A stretch of 30,030 nt of DNA, taken from NCBI GenBank assembly GCA_964401835.1, contig CAYNZP010000019.1, positions 1 through 30,030 on the forward strand. Reading direction: 5' to 3'. Numbering within the stretch: the first letter of the stretch is position 1; the number at the start of each line of letters is the position of its first letter. Source of the stretch: CAYNZP01 sp964401835 (GTDB lineage Bacteria; Planctomycetota; Phycisphaerae; SM23-33). Shown one piece after another: positions 7,395-16,222 of this stretch. The translations under genes were made by a program, and so were the position numbers. Below the pieces are notes generated by a model, which searched no databases, had not been told where the DNA came from, and saw nothing but the letters and a program-made list of their open reading frames with translations.

Positions 7395-8449
7395 CACTGA
7401 CAGCGGGAGTAATTGGCTGCGGTAATATCTCGCAGTTTCATTTTTCCGGGCTTGAAAAGGCCGGTGTACGGATTAAGTGGGTGTGTGATTTGTCTGAGGA
7501 CGTAGCCCGTCCATGGGCGGACAAATTCGACGCTCAATACACGGCAGATTACAGGAAAATCGTTGGTGATGCCGAAATCGATGTTGTAATTATTGCGACT
7601 GTCTCTTCCGTTCATAAAGCCATGTGCCTCGATGCCATTGATGCAGGCAAGGCCGTTATTTGCGAAAAGACGCTGACAGAAAACCCGGACGATTCACTGG
7701 AAATCGTCCGGCGGATTGAAGAAAAACAAACCGTATTCTACACGTCATATATGAAGCGATATATCCCTGCCGTCGAGAAGGCCAAAGAGTTGCTTCCGTC
7801 GCTGGGCAAAATTCTTTCAACATCTATTAGGACTTATCAATGCTGGGGAGATATCTGGACCAATATGCCTAAAGAAGGATTTTTGTATACTCCGCCTGAT
7901 GGGATTTCGGCCATTCGAAAAAACTATGGCGGCGGCATCCTCGTCTGTGGCGGCAGTCATATATTGGATCTGATCCTTTTCTTGTTGGGACGCCCTCGGA
8001 AACTTTACTCATACATGCATATTCCAGAGGGACGGGACTACGATCTACAGGTAGCCACGCTTATAGAAACGGGTAACGGCATAGTCCATTATGAGGCACT
8101 TGCGCATCCTTTGCATAAAATAGGCTTCCTGCGAGACGGCTGGGATGAACAAGTGGAAATCAATGGGACAGGAGGCCGTCTTGAGATTTACAGTGCCATG
8201 TGGGATCAGGTCGATACGAAGGCTTCGCTTTTGATTCATTATGACAACTTAACCGGCAATGTAAGAGAATACCGTTACGATCCAGTTTCCCCGTTTGATC
8301 GTGCTATAAAGTTTTTTTGTGAGAATATTGCAAACGGTGCGCAGGGTTCCCAATCGCATATTACCGGTTATGAAGTGGACGAGTTAATTGCGCACATTTA
8401 TAAAAGTTCCGAAACTAAGCAGGCCGTGCTGATTAATTGGCAAATATGA
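7391..8449 (+). CDS. Gfo/Idh/MocA-family oxidoreductase
   Basis: 352 residues. The N-terminal Rossmann fold shows GVIGCGNISQFHFSGL (about 6-21) and the family's conserved lysine motif appears as CEKTLTE, a variant of the usual EKP. The C-terminal alpha/beta domain contains GGGILVCGGSHILDLI. The family oxidises or reduces sugar carbons with NAD(P), often at C3 of glycosides or on inositols. It is translationally coupled to the UroD-like gene. Together with the MDR dehydrogenase it could carry out paired oxidation and reduction of a sugar. Substrate unknown. Confidence 0.92.
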   Translation: MTLTAGVIGCGNISQFHFSGLEKAGVRIKWVCDLSEDVARPWADKFDAQYTADYRKIVGDAEIDVVIIATVSSVHKAMCLDAIDAGKAVICEKTLTENPDDSLEIVRRIEEKQTVFYTSYMKRYIPAVEKAKELLPSLGKILSTSIRTYQCWGDIWTNMPKEGFLYTPPDGISAIRKNYGGGILVCGGSHILDLILFLLGRPRKLYSYMHIPEGRDYDLQVATLIETGNGIVHYEALAHPLHKIGFLRDGWDEQVEINGTGGRLEIYSAMWDQVDTKASLLIHYDNLTGNVREYRYDPVSPFDRAIKFFCENIANGAQGSQSHITGYEVDELIAHIYKSSETKQAVLINWQI

Positions 8450-8992
8450 ATCGCGAGAAGAAATAATGAGCAACGAATTGTTACTGAGAGTGGTATTGTT
8501 AGGCGAATCGAATGAATTATCAGCCGTTGGTGGCGAAAGCTCTATTGTGATGTGGCAAACGTGATTGGCCCATCGGAAACATAGAGGCGATGTATCAGAC
8601 CTTCACTGAAAAATCCAACAAATAAATACGCATCCAGAATAAAACTCGCGCGTGTCAAAATTCATGCGTTGAGGATTGGATGCCTGTCGCTGTGAATGGT
8701 CGCTGATTTGCGCTACGCATAACCTGCCGAATTTCGCGAAGCGGACAGGCCCGGTGGAATTGATAAAAAAGGTGTTTTTTCGGCCGATTGCTTTGCAACT
8801 TTGGATACCCAGCCGACAAAACGCGATTTAAATAGACGAAATCTGCCTTGCTGGCAGGCAGGTTTAACAGAGGCTGACATATGCGAGGAAATTGAGCCAT
8901 CTCGCTCACGCAGCCATCAAATCCAACGGTTGGATTTGGGAATTATTATACGACAGGCTCCTATGTTGTTCTTAATAAGATAGGTAGACGTA
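8450..8992 (+). other. 543-bp intergenic region with decayed sequence and an operator
   Basis: No convincing intact gene is visible. ATG 8466 opens a 32-residue stub (MSNELLLRVVLLGESNELSA...) ending at TGA 8562. A second frame then ends in EAMYQTFTEKSNK with a stop near 8625. This looks like fragments of a deleted gene that I cannot identify. The rest is moderately GC-rich and has no reading frame I trust. Near the right end is the palindrome at 8918-8938. Confidence 0.35.
8918..8938. promoter_or_regulatory. 21-bp perfect inverted repeat, candidate operator
   Basis: CAAATCCAAC (8918-8927) and GTTGGATTTG (8929-8938) are perfect complements around a single central G. The site ends 54 bases before the alpha-mannosidase-like start. 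The odd-length, contiguous palindrome resembles operators of dimeric helix-turn-helix repressors such as LacI or GntR types. Which regulator binds is unknown. Confidence 0.6.
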
Positions 8993-11815
8993 ATGACTAA
9001 AGATAACAAGTCAATTGGGCATGTTGTCCCACATACTCATTGGGATCGGGAATGGAGGTATCCGATTTGGAAAAATCGGTTGCTTTTGGTGGAGTTTACC
9101 GACCAACTGCTCGATACGCTCGATAAAAATCCCGACTATCGATGTTTTGTTATGGATGGGCAGTGCATTCCCATCGAAGACTATTTGGAAATTCGCCCGG
9201 AAAAAGAAGACTTGGTGCGAAGATTCGTTAAGGAGGGGCGATTGGCTATCGGTCCATGGTATACCCTTCCTGACCTGTATCCAATTGACGGTGAGTGTCT
9301 TATACGAAATCTGCTCAAAGGAATGCGGCTGAGTACCAAGCTCGGTGGATATATGAAAATCGGGTATAATTCCTTTGGTTGGGGTCAGACGGCGCAGTTT
9401 CCGCAGATTTATAAAGGTTTCGGCTTCGATTTTATCATCGCTGCCAAGCGAGTTTCCGGGCAGCGCGCACCCAAATGTGAGTTTCTTTGGGAGGCACCAG
9501 ACGGAACTCGTGTGCTTACATCACGCCTTGGAGGTTACGCCCGCGGGAACCTGTTTATGAACGCCATTATCCCAATTCGACATGGCCTTGATTACACCCC
9601 GGACAATTACGGTTATGTGTGGGAACGTAGCGGAGTGGTCATTCATGATGCATCTCCAAGGAAGTGTCAGAATGATTATTTCAAGCTTGCCGACAAGCAA
9701 AATAACTATAGTGAAAAGGTCAGGGAAGGCTTTCAAAAGGCATGGGAGGCCATGGATGATACAACCGTTCCGGAATGCCGCCTTTTAATGGGCGGCTCCG
9801 ATTTCACCGATTGCCAGCCGGACTTGCCTCACATGATCGAGGAGGCCAATGCCCATTTCGATAATATCAAGTTTGTCCATAGCACGATTGAGGAATATGC
9901 TGAGCGACTGAAAGAGATAGTGACCCTGGAAAAACTGCCAGTTGTGTATGGCGAATTGCGAGACGGTCTGCCCACTGCCTGTTCAGCCAATGCATTGGCT
10001 ACCCGGATTTACCTCAAAATGGCCAATAAGCAGGCGCAGAACGTCATTCTTCACAAAGCCGAGCCTATGGCTTCTTTGCTTGCCATGATAGGGGCCGAGT
10101 ATCCTCAATCATTGCTGGCGATAGCCTGGAAACACCTTCTACAGTCCCATGCACACGATTCGATTAATGGCGTTACTCAAGACAAAACCGCCGCCGACAC
10201 GCTCAATCGAATCCAGCAAGCTATCGAGATCGGAGATGTGGTAAACGAAGCATGTGTTGGTGAGTTGGTAAAGCGAATCGACCTGTCGCAATACGGCCCG
10301 GAAGACATTCTTATTCTGGCGGTCAATCCTTCGGCAAAGCCGATAGGCGGTGTTTTTGAATTTTGTGTGGACACGCCACAAGAATATGACATCTGGGAAT
10401 TTTCCTTGGAGGATTCGGAAGGTAAAATTCATGAAGTCCAGCCCATTTCCAGAGAAGAAAAAAATGTGCCAGTAAACGACACGACTGCGAGACCCTGGCC
10501 TTTCAAAATTGACAGGCATATGGCCTATGCTGATTTGGGTCAAGTACCCGCAGGCGGATACAAAGTATTTAAAGTCAAAGCAATATCAAAATTTGATCGT
10601 CGAGTAGAATGGTGGCCTCCTATACGGATCAGCACTGGCGAAGAAATCTCCCCTTCTCCACAGACATTGGAAAATGAATACCTCCGTGCAATTGTTGAAA
10701 GTGATGGCACAATAACACTGCACGATAAGACTACGGGCCAGGTTTATAAGGATCTTCACTACTTCGAGGATGCTGGTGATATTGGTGATTATTGGGTTTA
10801 TTATCCGCCCGATCAGAACCAGATACATACCAGTCGTGGATGCCCGACACGTATTTGGTGCGAGGATAATGGACCGTTGGCCGCCACATTGCTTGTCGAG
10901 ACAACAATGACGCTTCCCCAATGTGGGATACATTCTGGGGCTGGTATTAGGGATAAAAGCTGCCGAAGTGAAGAGACAAACAATCTCATCATTACTTCTT
11001 GGCTGACGCTGAAGCGAGGTTCACGTAGACTTGAAATAAGAACCAAAATAACCAATACAGTCGAAGACCATCGATTACGTGTAATATTTCCTACGGACCT
11101 AAACGCATCACATTCAGAAGCCTCGGGGCATTTTATTGTCGACAAACGACCAATTGAACCTGCCAAATCACCTGATGGGACATATTGGCCAGAAATGCAA
11201 ACTTTGCCTCAGCAGCATTTTGTGGATATCAGCGATGGGAGGCATGGTTTGGCAATTCTCAATAACTGTCTGACCGAATACGAAGTCTTGCGCGATAATC
11301 GTACCTGCGTGGCAATAACGTTTTTTCGTAGTGTGCAGAACCGCATCTGCACGGAAAGCTGTGTAGGTAGCGATTACCCCACACAGAAAGGTGGTCAGTC
11401 TTTGAGGGAAATGATTTTCGAGTATGCCTTATATCCTCATGCCGGTACATGGAACGAAGCAGACGTCTATGCCGAAGCCGAGACGCTAAACACACCGGCT
11501 GGCATTTACCAAACAGCAGCACACGAAGAGGGAAGCTTACCTGTATCCCAGAGTCTTTTCTCCATCGAACCGGCGAATCTGATTCTCTCAGCCTTCAAAA
11601 AGGCAGAAGACCGTAACTCCTACATCATTAGAATGTTTAACCCGACTGACGAGACGCTCGATGGCAGCATAAAATTGGCTTCGGTGGTGAAAAACGCGTG
11701 GCTGACCAATCTCAATGAAGAACGCGAAAGTGAGATAGTTCTGAAAAGCAAAAATGAGGTCCCTGTCGTTGCTGCCCCTCAAAAGATTGTAACTGTTGAG
11801 ATTGAAACGAAATAA
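8993..11815 (+). CDS. Glycoside hydrolase family 38 alpha-mannosidase-like protein
   Basis: 940 residues, normal for GH38. It begins with the signature HTHWDREW (His14, His16, Asp18; zinc ligands in this family). FVMDGQ, a GYNSFGWGQTAQFPQIY block (about 124-140) and SHAHDSINGVTQD (His386, His388) follow, then the beta-rich C-terminal half. In characterised GH38 enzymes the residue before 'xFG' is the nucleophile Asp (DPFG, DSFG, DTFG); here it is Asn126. Either this is a variant subfamily with another nucleophile or activity is altered. No signal peptide, so it acts in the cytoplasm on imported oligosaccharides. It heads a set with a broken kinase, a lyxose/mannose isomerase and a HAD phosphatase, supporting mannose-type substrates. 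Confidence 0.9.
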   Translation: MTKDNKSIGHVVPHTHWDREWRYPIWKNRLLLVEFTDQLLDTLDKNPDYRCFVMDGQCIPIEDYLEIRPEKEDLVRRFVKEGRLAIGPWYTLPDLYPIDGECLIRNLLKGMRLSTKLGGYMKIGYNSFGWGQTAQFPQIYKGFGFDFIIAAKRVSGQRAPKCEFLWEAPDGTRVLTSRLGGYARGNLFMNAIIPIRHGLDYTPDNYGYVWERSGVVIHDASPRKCQNDYFKLADKQNNYSEKVREGFQKAWEAMDDTTVPECRLLMGGSDFTDCQPDLPHMIEEANAHFDNIKFVHSTIEEYAERLKEIVTLEKLPVVYGELRDGLPTACSANALATRIYLKMANKQAQNVILHKAEPMASLLAMIGAEYPQSLLAIAWKHLLQSHAHDSINGVTQDKTAADTLNRIQQAIEIGDVVNEACVGELVKRIDLSQYGPEDILILAVNPSAKPIGGVFEFCVDTPQEYDIWEFSLEDSEGKIHEVQPISREEKNVPVNDTTARPWPFKIDRHMAYADLGQVPAGGYKVFKVKAISKFDRRVEWWPPIRISTGEEISPSPQTLENEYLRAIVESDGTITLHDKTTGQVYKDLHYFEDAGDIGDYWVYYPPDQNQIHTSRGCPTRIWCEDNGPLAATLLVETTMTLPQCGIHSGAGIRDKSCRSEETNNLIITSWLTLKRGSRRLEIRTKITNTVEDHRLRVIFPTDLNASHSEASGHFIVDKRPIEPAKSPDGTYWPEMQTLPQQHFVDISDGRHGLAILNNCLTEYEVLRDNRTCVAITFFRSVQNRICTESCVGSDYPTQKGGQSLREMIFEYALYPHAGTWNEADVYAEAETLNTPAGIYQTAAHEEGSLPVSQSLFSIEPANLILSAFKKAEDRNSYIIRMFNPTDETLDGSIKLASVVKNAWLTNLNEERESEIVLKSKNEVPVVAAPQKIVTVEIETK

Positions 11816-11849
11816 AAAATTGGGAATCCTAAAAGGAACAAGAAGTAAT

Positions 11850-12154
11850 ATGTCCAGACAGTATGATATTGTGATAGCGGGGCATTTGTGCATCGATATT
11901 ATCCCGCGCTTTACTGACACCGGTGCGACGAAGATCGAGGAGACATGCGGCTGGGCAAACTGATTAACGTCGAGAAGGCCGTAGTAAGCACCGGCGGGCC
12001 AGTCTCCAATACCGGCATCAATATGAAGAGGCTCGGCAGCAATGTCTGCTTCTGCGTATGCGTCGGCGACGATCAGTTCGGCAAGCTGACAATCGACATG
12101 TTCAAGCAAAACGGCAATGCCGATGGTATTCACGTCCTGGAAGGAGTTTTTCAG
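11850..12154 (+). pseudogene. PfkB-family carbohydrate kinase remnant, frameshifted and truncated
   Basis: ATG 11850 opens MSRQYDIVIAGHLCIDIIPR, the usual start of a ribokinase/PfkB kinase, but stops at TGA 11961-11963. The next frame, from about 11945, continues the same family: RLGKLINVEKAVVSTGGPVS, then NTGINMKRLGSNVCFCVCVG. Homology stops after GKLTIDMFKQNGNADGI, about one third of a normal 300-residue kinase, so the ATP site and catalytic Asp are gone. It then runs in frame into the ribosome-binding site and start of the isomerase gene at 12155. A frameshift plus a large deletion therefore destroyed the sugar kinase of this operon. Confidence 0.85.
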
Positions 12155-12856
12155 ATGAAACGCAGTTTTATTAATCGGAAAATAAAAGAGGCTATAGAGT
12201 ATTGTAATTCGCACGATTTTCACCTTCCGAAGTGGGCATATTGGACCCCCCAGCAGTGGGCCAATGCCGGCCACGAGGCCGACGAGATCCGCCGCTGTAA
12301 ACTTGGCTGGGATGTTACCTATTTCGGCTCGAACGACTATCAGAACATGGGGCTTTTGGCTTTCACTATTCGCAATGGCAATATAGCTGAAGTTGGCAAG
12401 GATCCTGCAGCCAAGAATTACTGTGAAAAGTTACTGTTGGTCGATGAAAGCCAGGTTACGCCGACGCATTTTCACTGGTCGAAGATGGAAGACATCATCA
12501 ATCGCGCCGGCGGCAAGTTGGTTATCCAGCTTTGGAACGCCAACAGGGAAACCGAAGCAATCAACGAAGTTAATAATGTTGTCGTAAGTATTGATGGTAT
12601 AGAGAGGACGATACCAGCCGGCGGTACGGTTGTTCTTGAGCCGGGAGAGTCGATAACGTTACCGCCATATATGTACCACAACTTTTACGCTAAAAAGGGT
12701 GACGGTATGGTACTCGGCGGGGAGGTCTCCCGTGTTAACGACGACGAAAATGACAATCGCTTCAACCCTCCGCTGCCGAGGTTTTCTGAAATTGAGGAAG
12801 ATGAAGCTTCTATATATCTACTTTGCGGCGAATACCCGGAGGCAGACTTAAGATGA
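12155..12856 (+). CDS. D-lyxose isomerase (D-lyxose/D-mannose ketol-isomerase)
   Basis: 233 residues from ATG 12155, placed by AAGGAG at 12141-12146. The same frame is open upstream only because kinase debris is fused to it. The cupin motif TPTHFHWSKMEDIINRAGG gives His105, His107 and Glu112, with a fourth ligand His175 in YMYHNF; this is the manganese site of bacterial D-lyxose isomerases. They interconvert D-lyxose with D-xylulose and usually D-mannose with D-fructose. Beside an alpha-mannosidase-like gene, conversion of released mannose to fructose is the natural reading. The stop overlaps the HAD gene's ATG (ATGA at 12853-12856). Confidence 0.88.
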   Translation: MKRSFINRKIKEAIEYCNSHDFHLPKWAYWTPQQWANAGHEADEIRRCKLGWDVTYFGSNDYQNMGLLAFTIRNGNIAEVGKDPAAKNYCEKLLLVDESQVTPTHFHWSKMEDIINRAGGKLVIQLWNANRETEAINEVNNVVVSIDGIERTIPAGGTVVLEPGESITLPPYMYHNFYAKKGDGMVLGGEVSRVNDDENDNRFNPPLPRFSEIEEDEASIYLLCGEYPEADLR

Positions 12857-13845
12857 ATGGCCCTGTAGATATACCGTCAATTGGTGAAATTAGTACTAAC
12901 TCTGGTATGAAGACACTTCAGGCTTGCAGCGATGGTGTGTTCAAGGTTGGCCGAGACGGCATTGTTTCCATTACGGCTACCGGTGATGGCAAAGTAGAGT
13001 TTATAGCCTTTGAAGGCCGTACATTGGCGTATGTGAAGTCTGCTATGGGTTACCCGGCCTATTATCCTGTCCACCCCGTAAAGATGGAACAACCAATCAG
13101 GGCAGTGCTTATGGACCTGGACGGCACAAGTGTCCATAGCGAGCCGTTCTGGATTTGGATAATTCAGCTTTCTATTGCCAGTCTGCTTGATAATCCGAAA
13201 TTTGAACTTGAAGAAGCCGATCTGCCTTATGTTTCCGGGCATAGCGTTAGTGAGCATCTTCAATATTGCGTAGACAAGTACTGTCCTGACAAAACAGTGG
13301 AAGAGGCACGTAAATACTACTTCCAGCACACTCGCCACGAAATGAAAGAAATCACGGAAGGGCGAGGTCATGATAATGCCTTTGTTCCCACAGCCGGGCT
13401 TAAGGATTTCCTGTTGGAACTTAAGGCCATGGGCGTAAAGATCGGTTTGGTTACATCTGGGTTGTATGAAAAAGCTTGGCCGGAGATTCTCTCAGCCTTC
13501 AAGACGCTTGACATGGGCGACCCGAAGGAATTTTACGATGCGATAATAACAGCTGGCTTCCAGCCGGGCGACGGTGCGGCCGGCACTCTGGGTGAACTGT
13601 CTCCCAAGCCTCATCCATGGCTTTATGCGGAAGCTGCCCGGATTGGTTTGGGGATTGATTTCGCAGACCGAAATTCCGTCATTGGCATAGAGGATAGCGG
13701 TGCGGGAGTTTGCTCGATTCGCCTTGCTGGCTTTTCGACAATCGGCCTTGCCGGCGGCAACATCATAGAAAGCGGCACGAAAGAACTCTGCTGCCACTAT
13801 TGCGATACATTCGAAGAGATTTTGAGAATCATTAAAATAGGGTAG
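12853..13845 (+). CDS. HAD-superfamily phosphatase/phosphomutase with an extra N-terminal region
   Basis: 330 residues. Start at 12853, coupled to the isomerase by an ATGA overlap, is preferred over the upstream in-frame start at 12823. The HAD motifs are complete: MDLDGTS (Asp88, Asp90), VTSG, a SPKPHP lysine loop and GIEDSGAG. A helical cap with HSVSEHL suits the beta-phosphoglucomutase/sugar-phosphatase subgroup, usually about 220-250 residues. The first 80 residues, a beta-rich stretch (VFKVGRDGIVSITATGDGKV), are extra and unrecognised. It probably dephosphorylates or isomerises a sugar phosphate. Confidence 0.85.
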   Translation: MNGPVDIPSIGEISTNSGMKTLQACSDGVFKVGRDGIVSITATGDGKVEFIAFEGRTLAYVKSAMGYPAYYPVHPVKMEQPIRAVLMDLDGTSVHSEPFWIWIIQLSIASLLDNPKFELEEADLPYVSGHSVSEHLQYCVDKYCPDKTVEEARKYYFQHTRHEMKEITEGRGHDNAFVPTAGLKDFLLELKAMGVKIGLVTSGLYEKAWPEILSAFKTLDMGDPKEFYDAIITAGFQPGDGAAGTLGELSPKPHPWLYAEAARIGLGIDFADRNSVIGIEDSGAGVCSIRLAGFSTIGLAGGNIIESGTKELCCHYCDTFEEILRIIKIG

Positions 13846-13876
13846 TTGTATCGTTAAAACAAAAGGATTGGAGCTT

Positions 13877-13921
13877 ATGAAAACACCCATTTTGATATAT
13901 TTTGCTGCCTTGACAGCCTGA
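13877..13921 (+). pseudogene. Stub of a deleted gene encoding a secreted protein
   Basis: A ribosome-binding sequence (AGGATTGGAG, 13864-13873) and ATG 13877 encode MKTPILIYFAALTA and stop at TGA. This is the first half of a Sec signal peptide with nothing behind it. The gene was next in the plus-strand operon and has been deleted, leaving its start against the convergent Gfo/Idh gene. The rest of the gap to 14014 holds nothing I recognise. Confidence 0.45.
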
Positions 13922-14014
13922 TCTATTGCGAACCATTTTCATTTCAAATAGCCTTCATCTAACTCGTCTAACAAACTTAAAATCCTTAACTCTGCAGGCC
14001 AATCCCAGTGTTTG

Positions 14015-15007
14015 CTAACGAATGGAAATAGACCTTCCAAGCAGATTGCTCTTCTTGGCAGCATCTATGACTTTCATTTGTTTTATAACGCTCTCCGCTA
14101 AAATCGGTGGTTCCTCACCGTTCCTAAGCTTTTTGGCTAAGTCTTTGTAATGTGAAACGAGTGGGGACTCGGCCTTGTAGAGATCAATCACTCGAACGGT
14201 GTCTCGCTTCCCAATAGCTTTAATTCTCATTTTCACTACAGGTTGAGTGTCCTCTATCAGAATGCTGCCTTTTGTTCCGCATATATACCACATCGCTTTT
14301 CCCTGCTGGGCCTTGAGGGCCTCACAGCAGCCAACACAGCCATTGTCAAATTTGACGACAATGTTGAAACTGTCCTCTGCGTCACCTTTATCCAGGATTT
14401 GATGGAATTGAGCGAAAACGTTCTTTGGTTCTTTGTCTAGCATAAATAGAAGACAATCGACAAAGTGGACCCCCAAGTTTGACACAGCACCGCCATTGTA
14501 TTTTCGCCAGATTTGCCAATCTTTCCTTTCGCTAAAGGAACGTGCTGCCCTATAAATATTGTAAATATCCCCAATAATGCCTTGAGAAAGAATATCGCGC
14601 AACACTTTGACATCCTTTTGGTACCTAAGAGACTGATTGACCATAAGATACTTTCCAGCGCTTTGGGCCGCTTTGATCATCTTTTGGGCTTCGGAAGCGG
14701 ACTGGGCAATTGGTTTTTCCACCATAATATGAAAACCGCTTTTCAAGGCGTTAATAGTCATATCAGCATGTAAATGAGAGGGTGTTGCAATTACGATCAT
14801 GTCCGCATCGCTCTTACATAACATCTCTTCGAACGACGTGTATGGCTCACATCCATAACAACCTGCCATTTTCCTTACAACAGCTGCATCAGTGTCACAT
14901 AGGCTTTCCAGTTTCAAACCCCGCGTGTTGGCACATGCTTCTGCATGCGGCAAACCAATACGGCCAACTCCCACAACACCTATCTTGAAAGGTGAAGCGT
15001 GCTTCAT
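14015..15007 (-). CDS. Gfo/Idh/MocA-family oxidoreductase
   Basis: 330 residues from ATG 15007, chosen because GAGGAG lies eight bases upstream and MKHASPFKIGVVGVGRIG begins at the normal distance from the nucleotide-binding loop. An in-frame ATG at 15049 overlapping the previous gene's stop would add 14 residues. The Rossmann loop GVVGVGRIGLPHAEA and lysine motif VEKPIAQS are intact, followed by GGAVSNLGVHFVDCLLF in the catalytic domain. It follows the TIM-barrel isomerase gene directly, a pairing seen in inositol and 3-keto-sugar pathways, so the pair probably acts on the same sugar (dehydrogenase then isomerase or epimerase). Confidence 0.92.
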   Translation of the reverse strand: MKHASPFKIGVVGVGRIGLPHAEACANTRGLKLESLCDTDAAVVRKMAGCYGCEPYTSFEEMLCKSDADMIVIATPSHLHADMTINALKSGFHIMVEKPIAQSASEAQKMIKAAQSAGKYLMVNQSLRYQKDVKVLRDILSQGIIGDIYNIYRAARSFSERKDWQIWRKYNGGAVSNLGVHFVDCLLFMLDKEPKNVFAQFHQILDKGDAEDSFNIVVKFDNGCVGCCEALKAQQGKAMWYICGTKGSILIEDTQPVVKMRIKAIGKRDTVRVIDLYKAESPLVSHYKDLAKKLRNGEEPPILAESVIKQMKVIDAAKKSNLLGRSISIR

Positions 15008-15041
15008 AACAATTCTCCTCTTAATCAGGTAAAACTTTTGT

Positions 15042-15956
15042 CTACTCATTACATCTCAGGAAAGGTTCCTGAGGCGCATCTGGAGCATACTTCTCACAAT
15101 TTTTCAAGTATTTGATACCGTCAGTGATTATCTCTTTCGGAGATTCTCTGAAAAACTCCTCTAATGAAAGCCAACCATTAAAGCCGTAAGTTTTTAGTGC
15201 GTAAAACACTTCGACTTGATCGATCAAACCACCTTCCAAACTACTGTCTTTACATAGGAACTCAGGTCGAGGTGCAGGCTCAGCAATCAATTGATTTCCT
15301 GTGTAATATACAATCGTATTTTTTATATGAACATAAGACAAAAAGGGTCCGAGCATTTCGACCGCATGTCTTGGACGCATTGATCCTTCATAGATCCCAT
15401 TAGCTGGGTCGTAGATTACTCCAACATGTTTGGGAGACAGACCGTCTAAAAGAAATCGAGCTGTTGCTGGAGAGGCACAAAGCGAACCCCCGTGTGTTTC
15501 GAGGACGTATTGAATAGAAAATTCCTGAGCCAATGGCACCAGTGCTTCCAAGCCTTCTCTGGCCATCTTGAACATATCCATGAATGAATCTCGTTGGTGT
15601 AGACTTTCTTTGAAATTCCACGCCATCCAAGGTGGTTTGACTCGAAGAACTTTCACTCCTACCGAAGCGGCAATCTCACTGTACCGCTTTATAGCATGTG
15701 TCTTCCAAAGATGCGCTGTGTTTATTAGAGATATAATTTCTAACCCATAATCACGTGAAGCTGCTGCTGCCTCTCGAACATACTTTGAACACTCATCGAG
15801 AGACGGCAGACCCCATTCCAAGCCCTCTGCTCCAGCTTCTTTACAGTTCTTGACTATTTCTGATACGCTCCACATTCTCTTTAAGGCATTAGTATTCACC
15901 GCATATTTAAAAGAAAAAGAACCAGAAGCAGCCTTTTTTTCAGACGATTTCTTCAT
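15042..15956 (-). CDS. Sugar-phosphate isomerase/epimerase-like TIM barrel protein
   Basis: 304 residues of the xylose-isomerase-like/AP-endonuclease-2 superfamily. Metal ligands of the fold are in the right order: Glu153 (VLETHGG), Asp183 (IYDPANG), His210 (YVHIKN) and a Glu near 266 (LSLEEF). Family members isomerise or epimerise keto-sugars; E. coli YcjR, an epimerase acting on 3-keto-sugars, is one example. It has a good AAAGGAG site before ATG 15956 and is coupled to the Gfo/Idh gene behind it. The 266-bp gap upstream (15957-16222) shows no gene or convincing regulatory site, so it may be read through from the permease operon. Substrate unknown. Confidence 0.88.
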   Translation of the reverse strand: MKKSSEKKAASGSFSFKYAVNTNALKRMWSVSEIVKNCKEAGAEGLEWGLPSLDECSKYVREAAAASRDYGLEIISLINTAHLWKTHAIKRYSEIAASVGVKVLRVKPPWMAWNFKESLHQRDSFMDMFKMAREGLEALVPLAQEFSIQYVLETHGGSLCASPATARFLLDGLSPKHVGVIYDPANGIYEGSMRPRHAVEMLGPFLSYVHIKNTIVYYTGNQLIAEPAPRPEFLCKDSSLEGGLIDQVEVFYALKTYGFNGWLSLEEFFRESPKEIITDGIKYLKNCEKYAPDAPQEPFLRCNE

Positions 15957-16222
15957 AAATAAACTCCTTTCAGAATAAATACAAATCAGACCACTACGAA
16001 TAAGCCCTCACATGGTATGATTCGAAGGTTTACAATCAACATTCTTGCCAAAAAAACTATTGCACTTATCTCCCAAATTCGTCATTGCTTGAGCCAACTG
16101 TAGAACATAAGAAAATCCAACCAAATCCTTCGAGGTTCAGAGCTCAGTAGCTGTTGTGTCCAAACGTGAACACCATCTTTTATCAACCTACTGATTTGCT
16201 TTCTTTAATTTCGAGAGACCTT

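Noticed and set aside
8801..8983. 60-residue plus-strand ORF before the mannosidase gene
   Set aside because: No ribosome-binding site or recognisable family, and it contains the operator palindrome.
12823..12852. Upstream start for the HAD gene
   Set aside because: It would overlap the isomerase by 34 bases; ATG 12853 gives a normal ATGA coupling.
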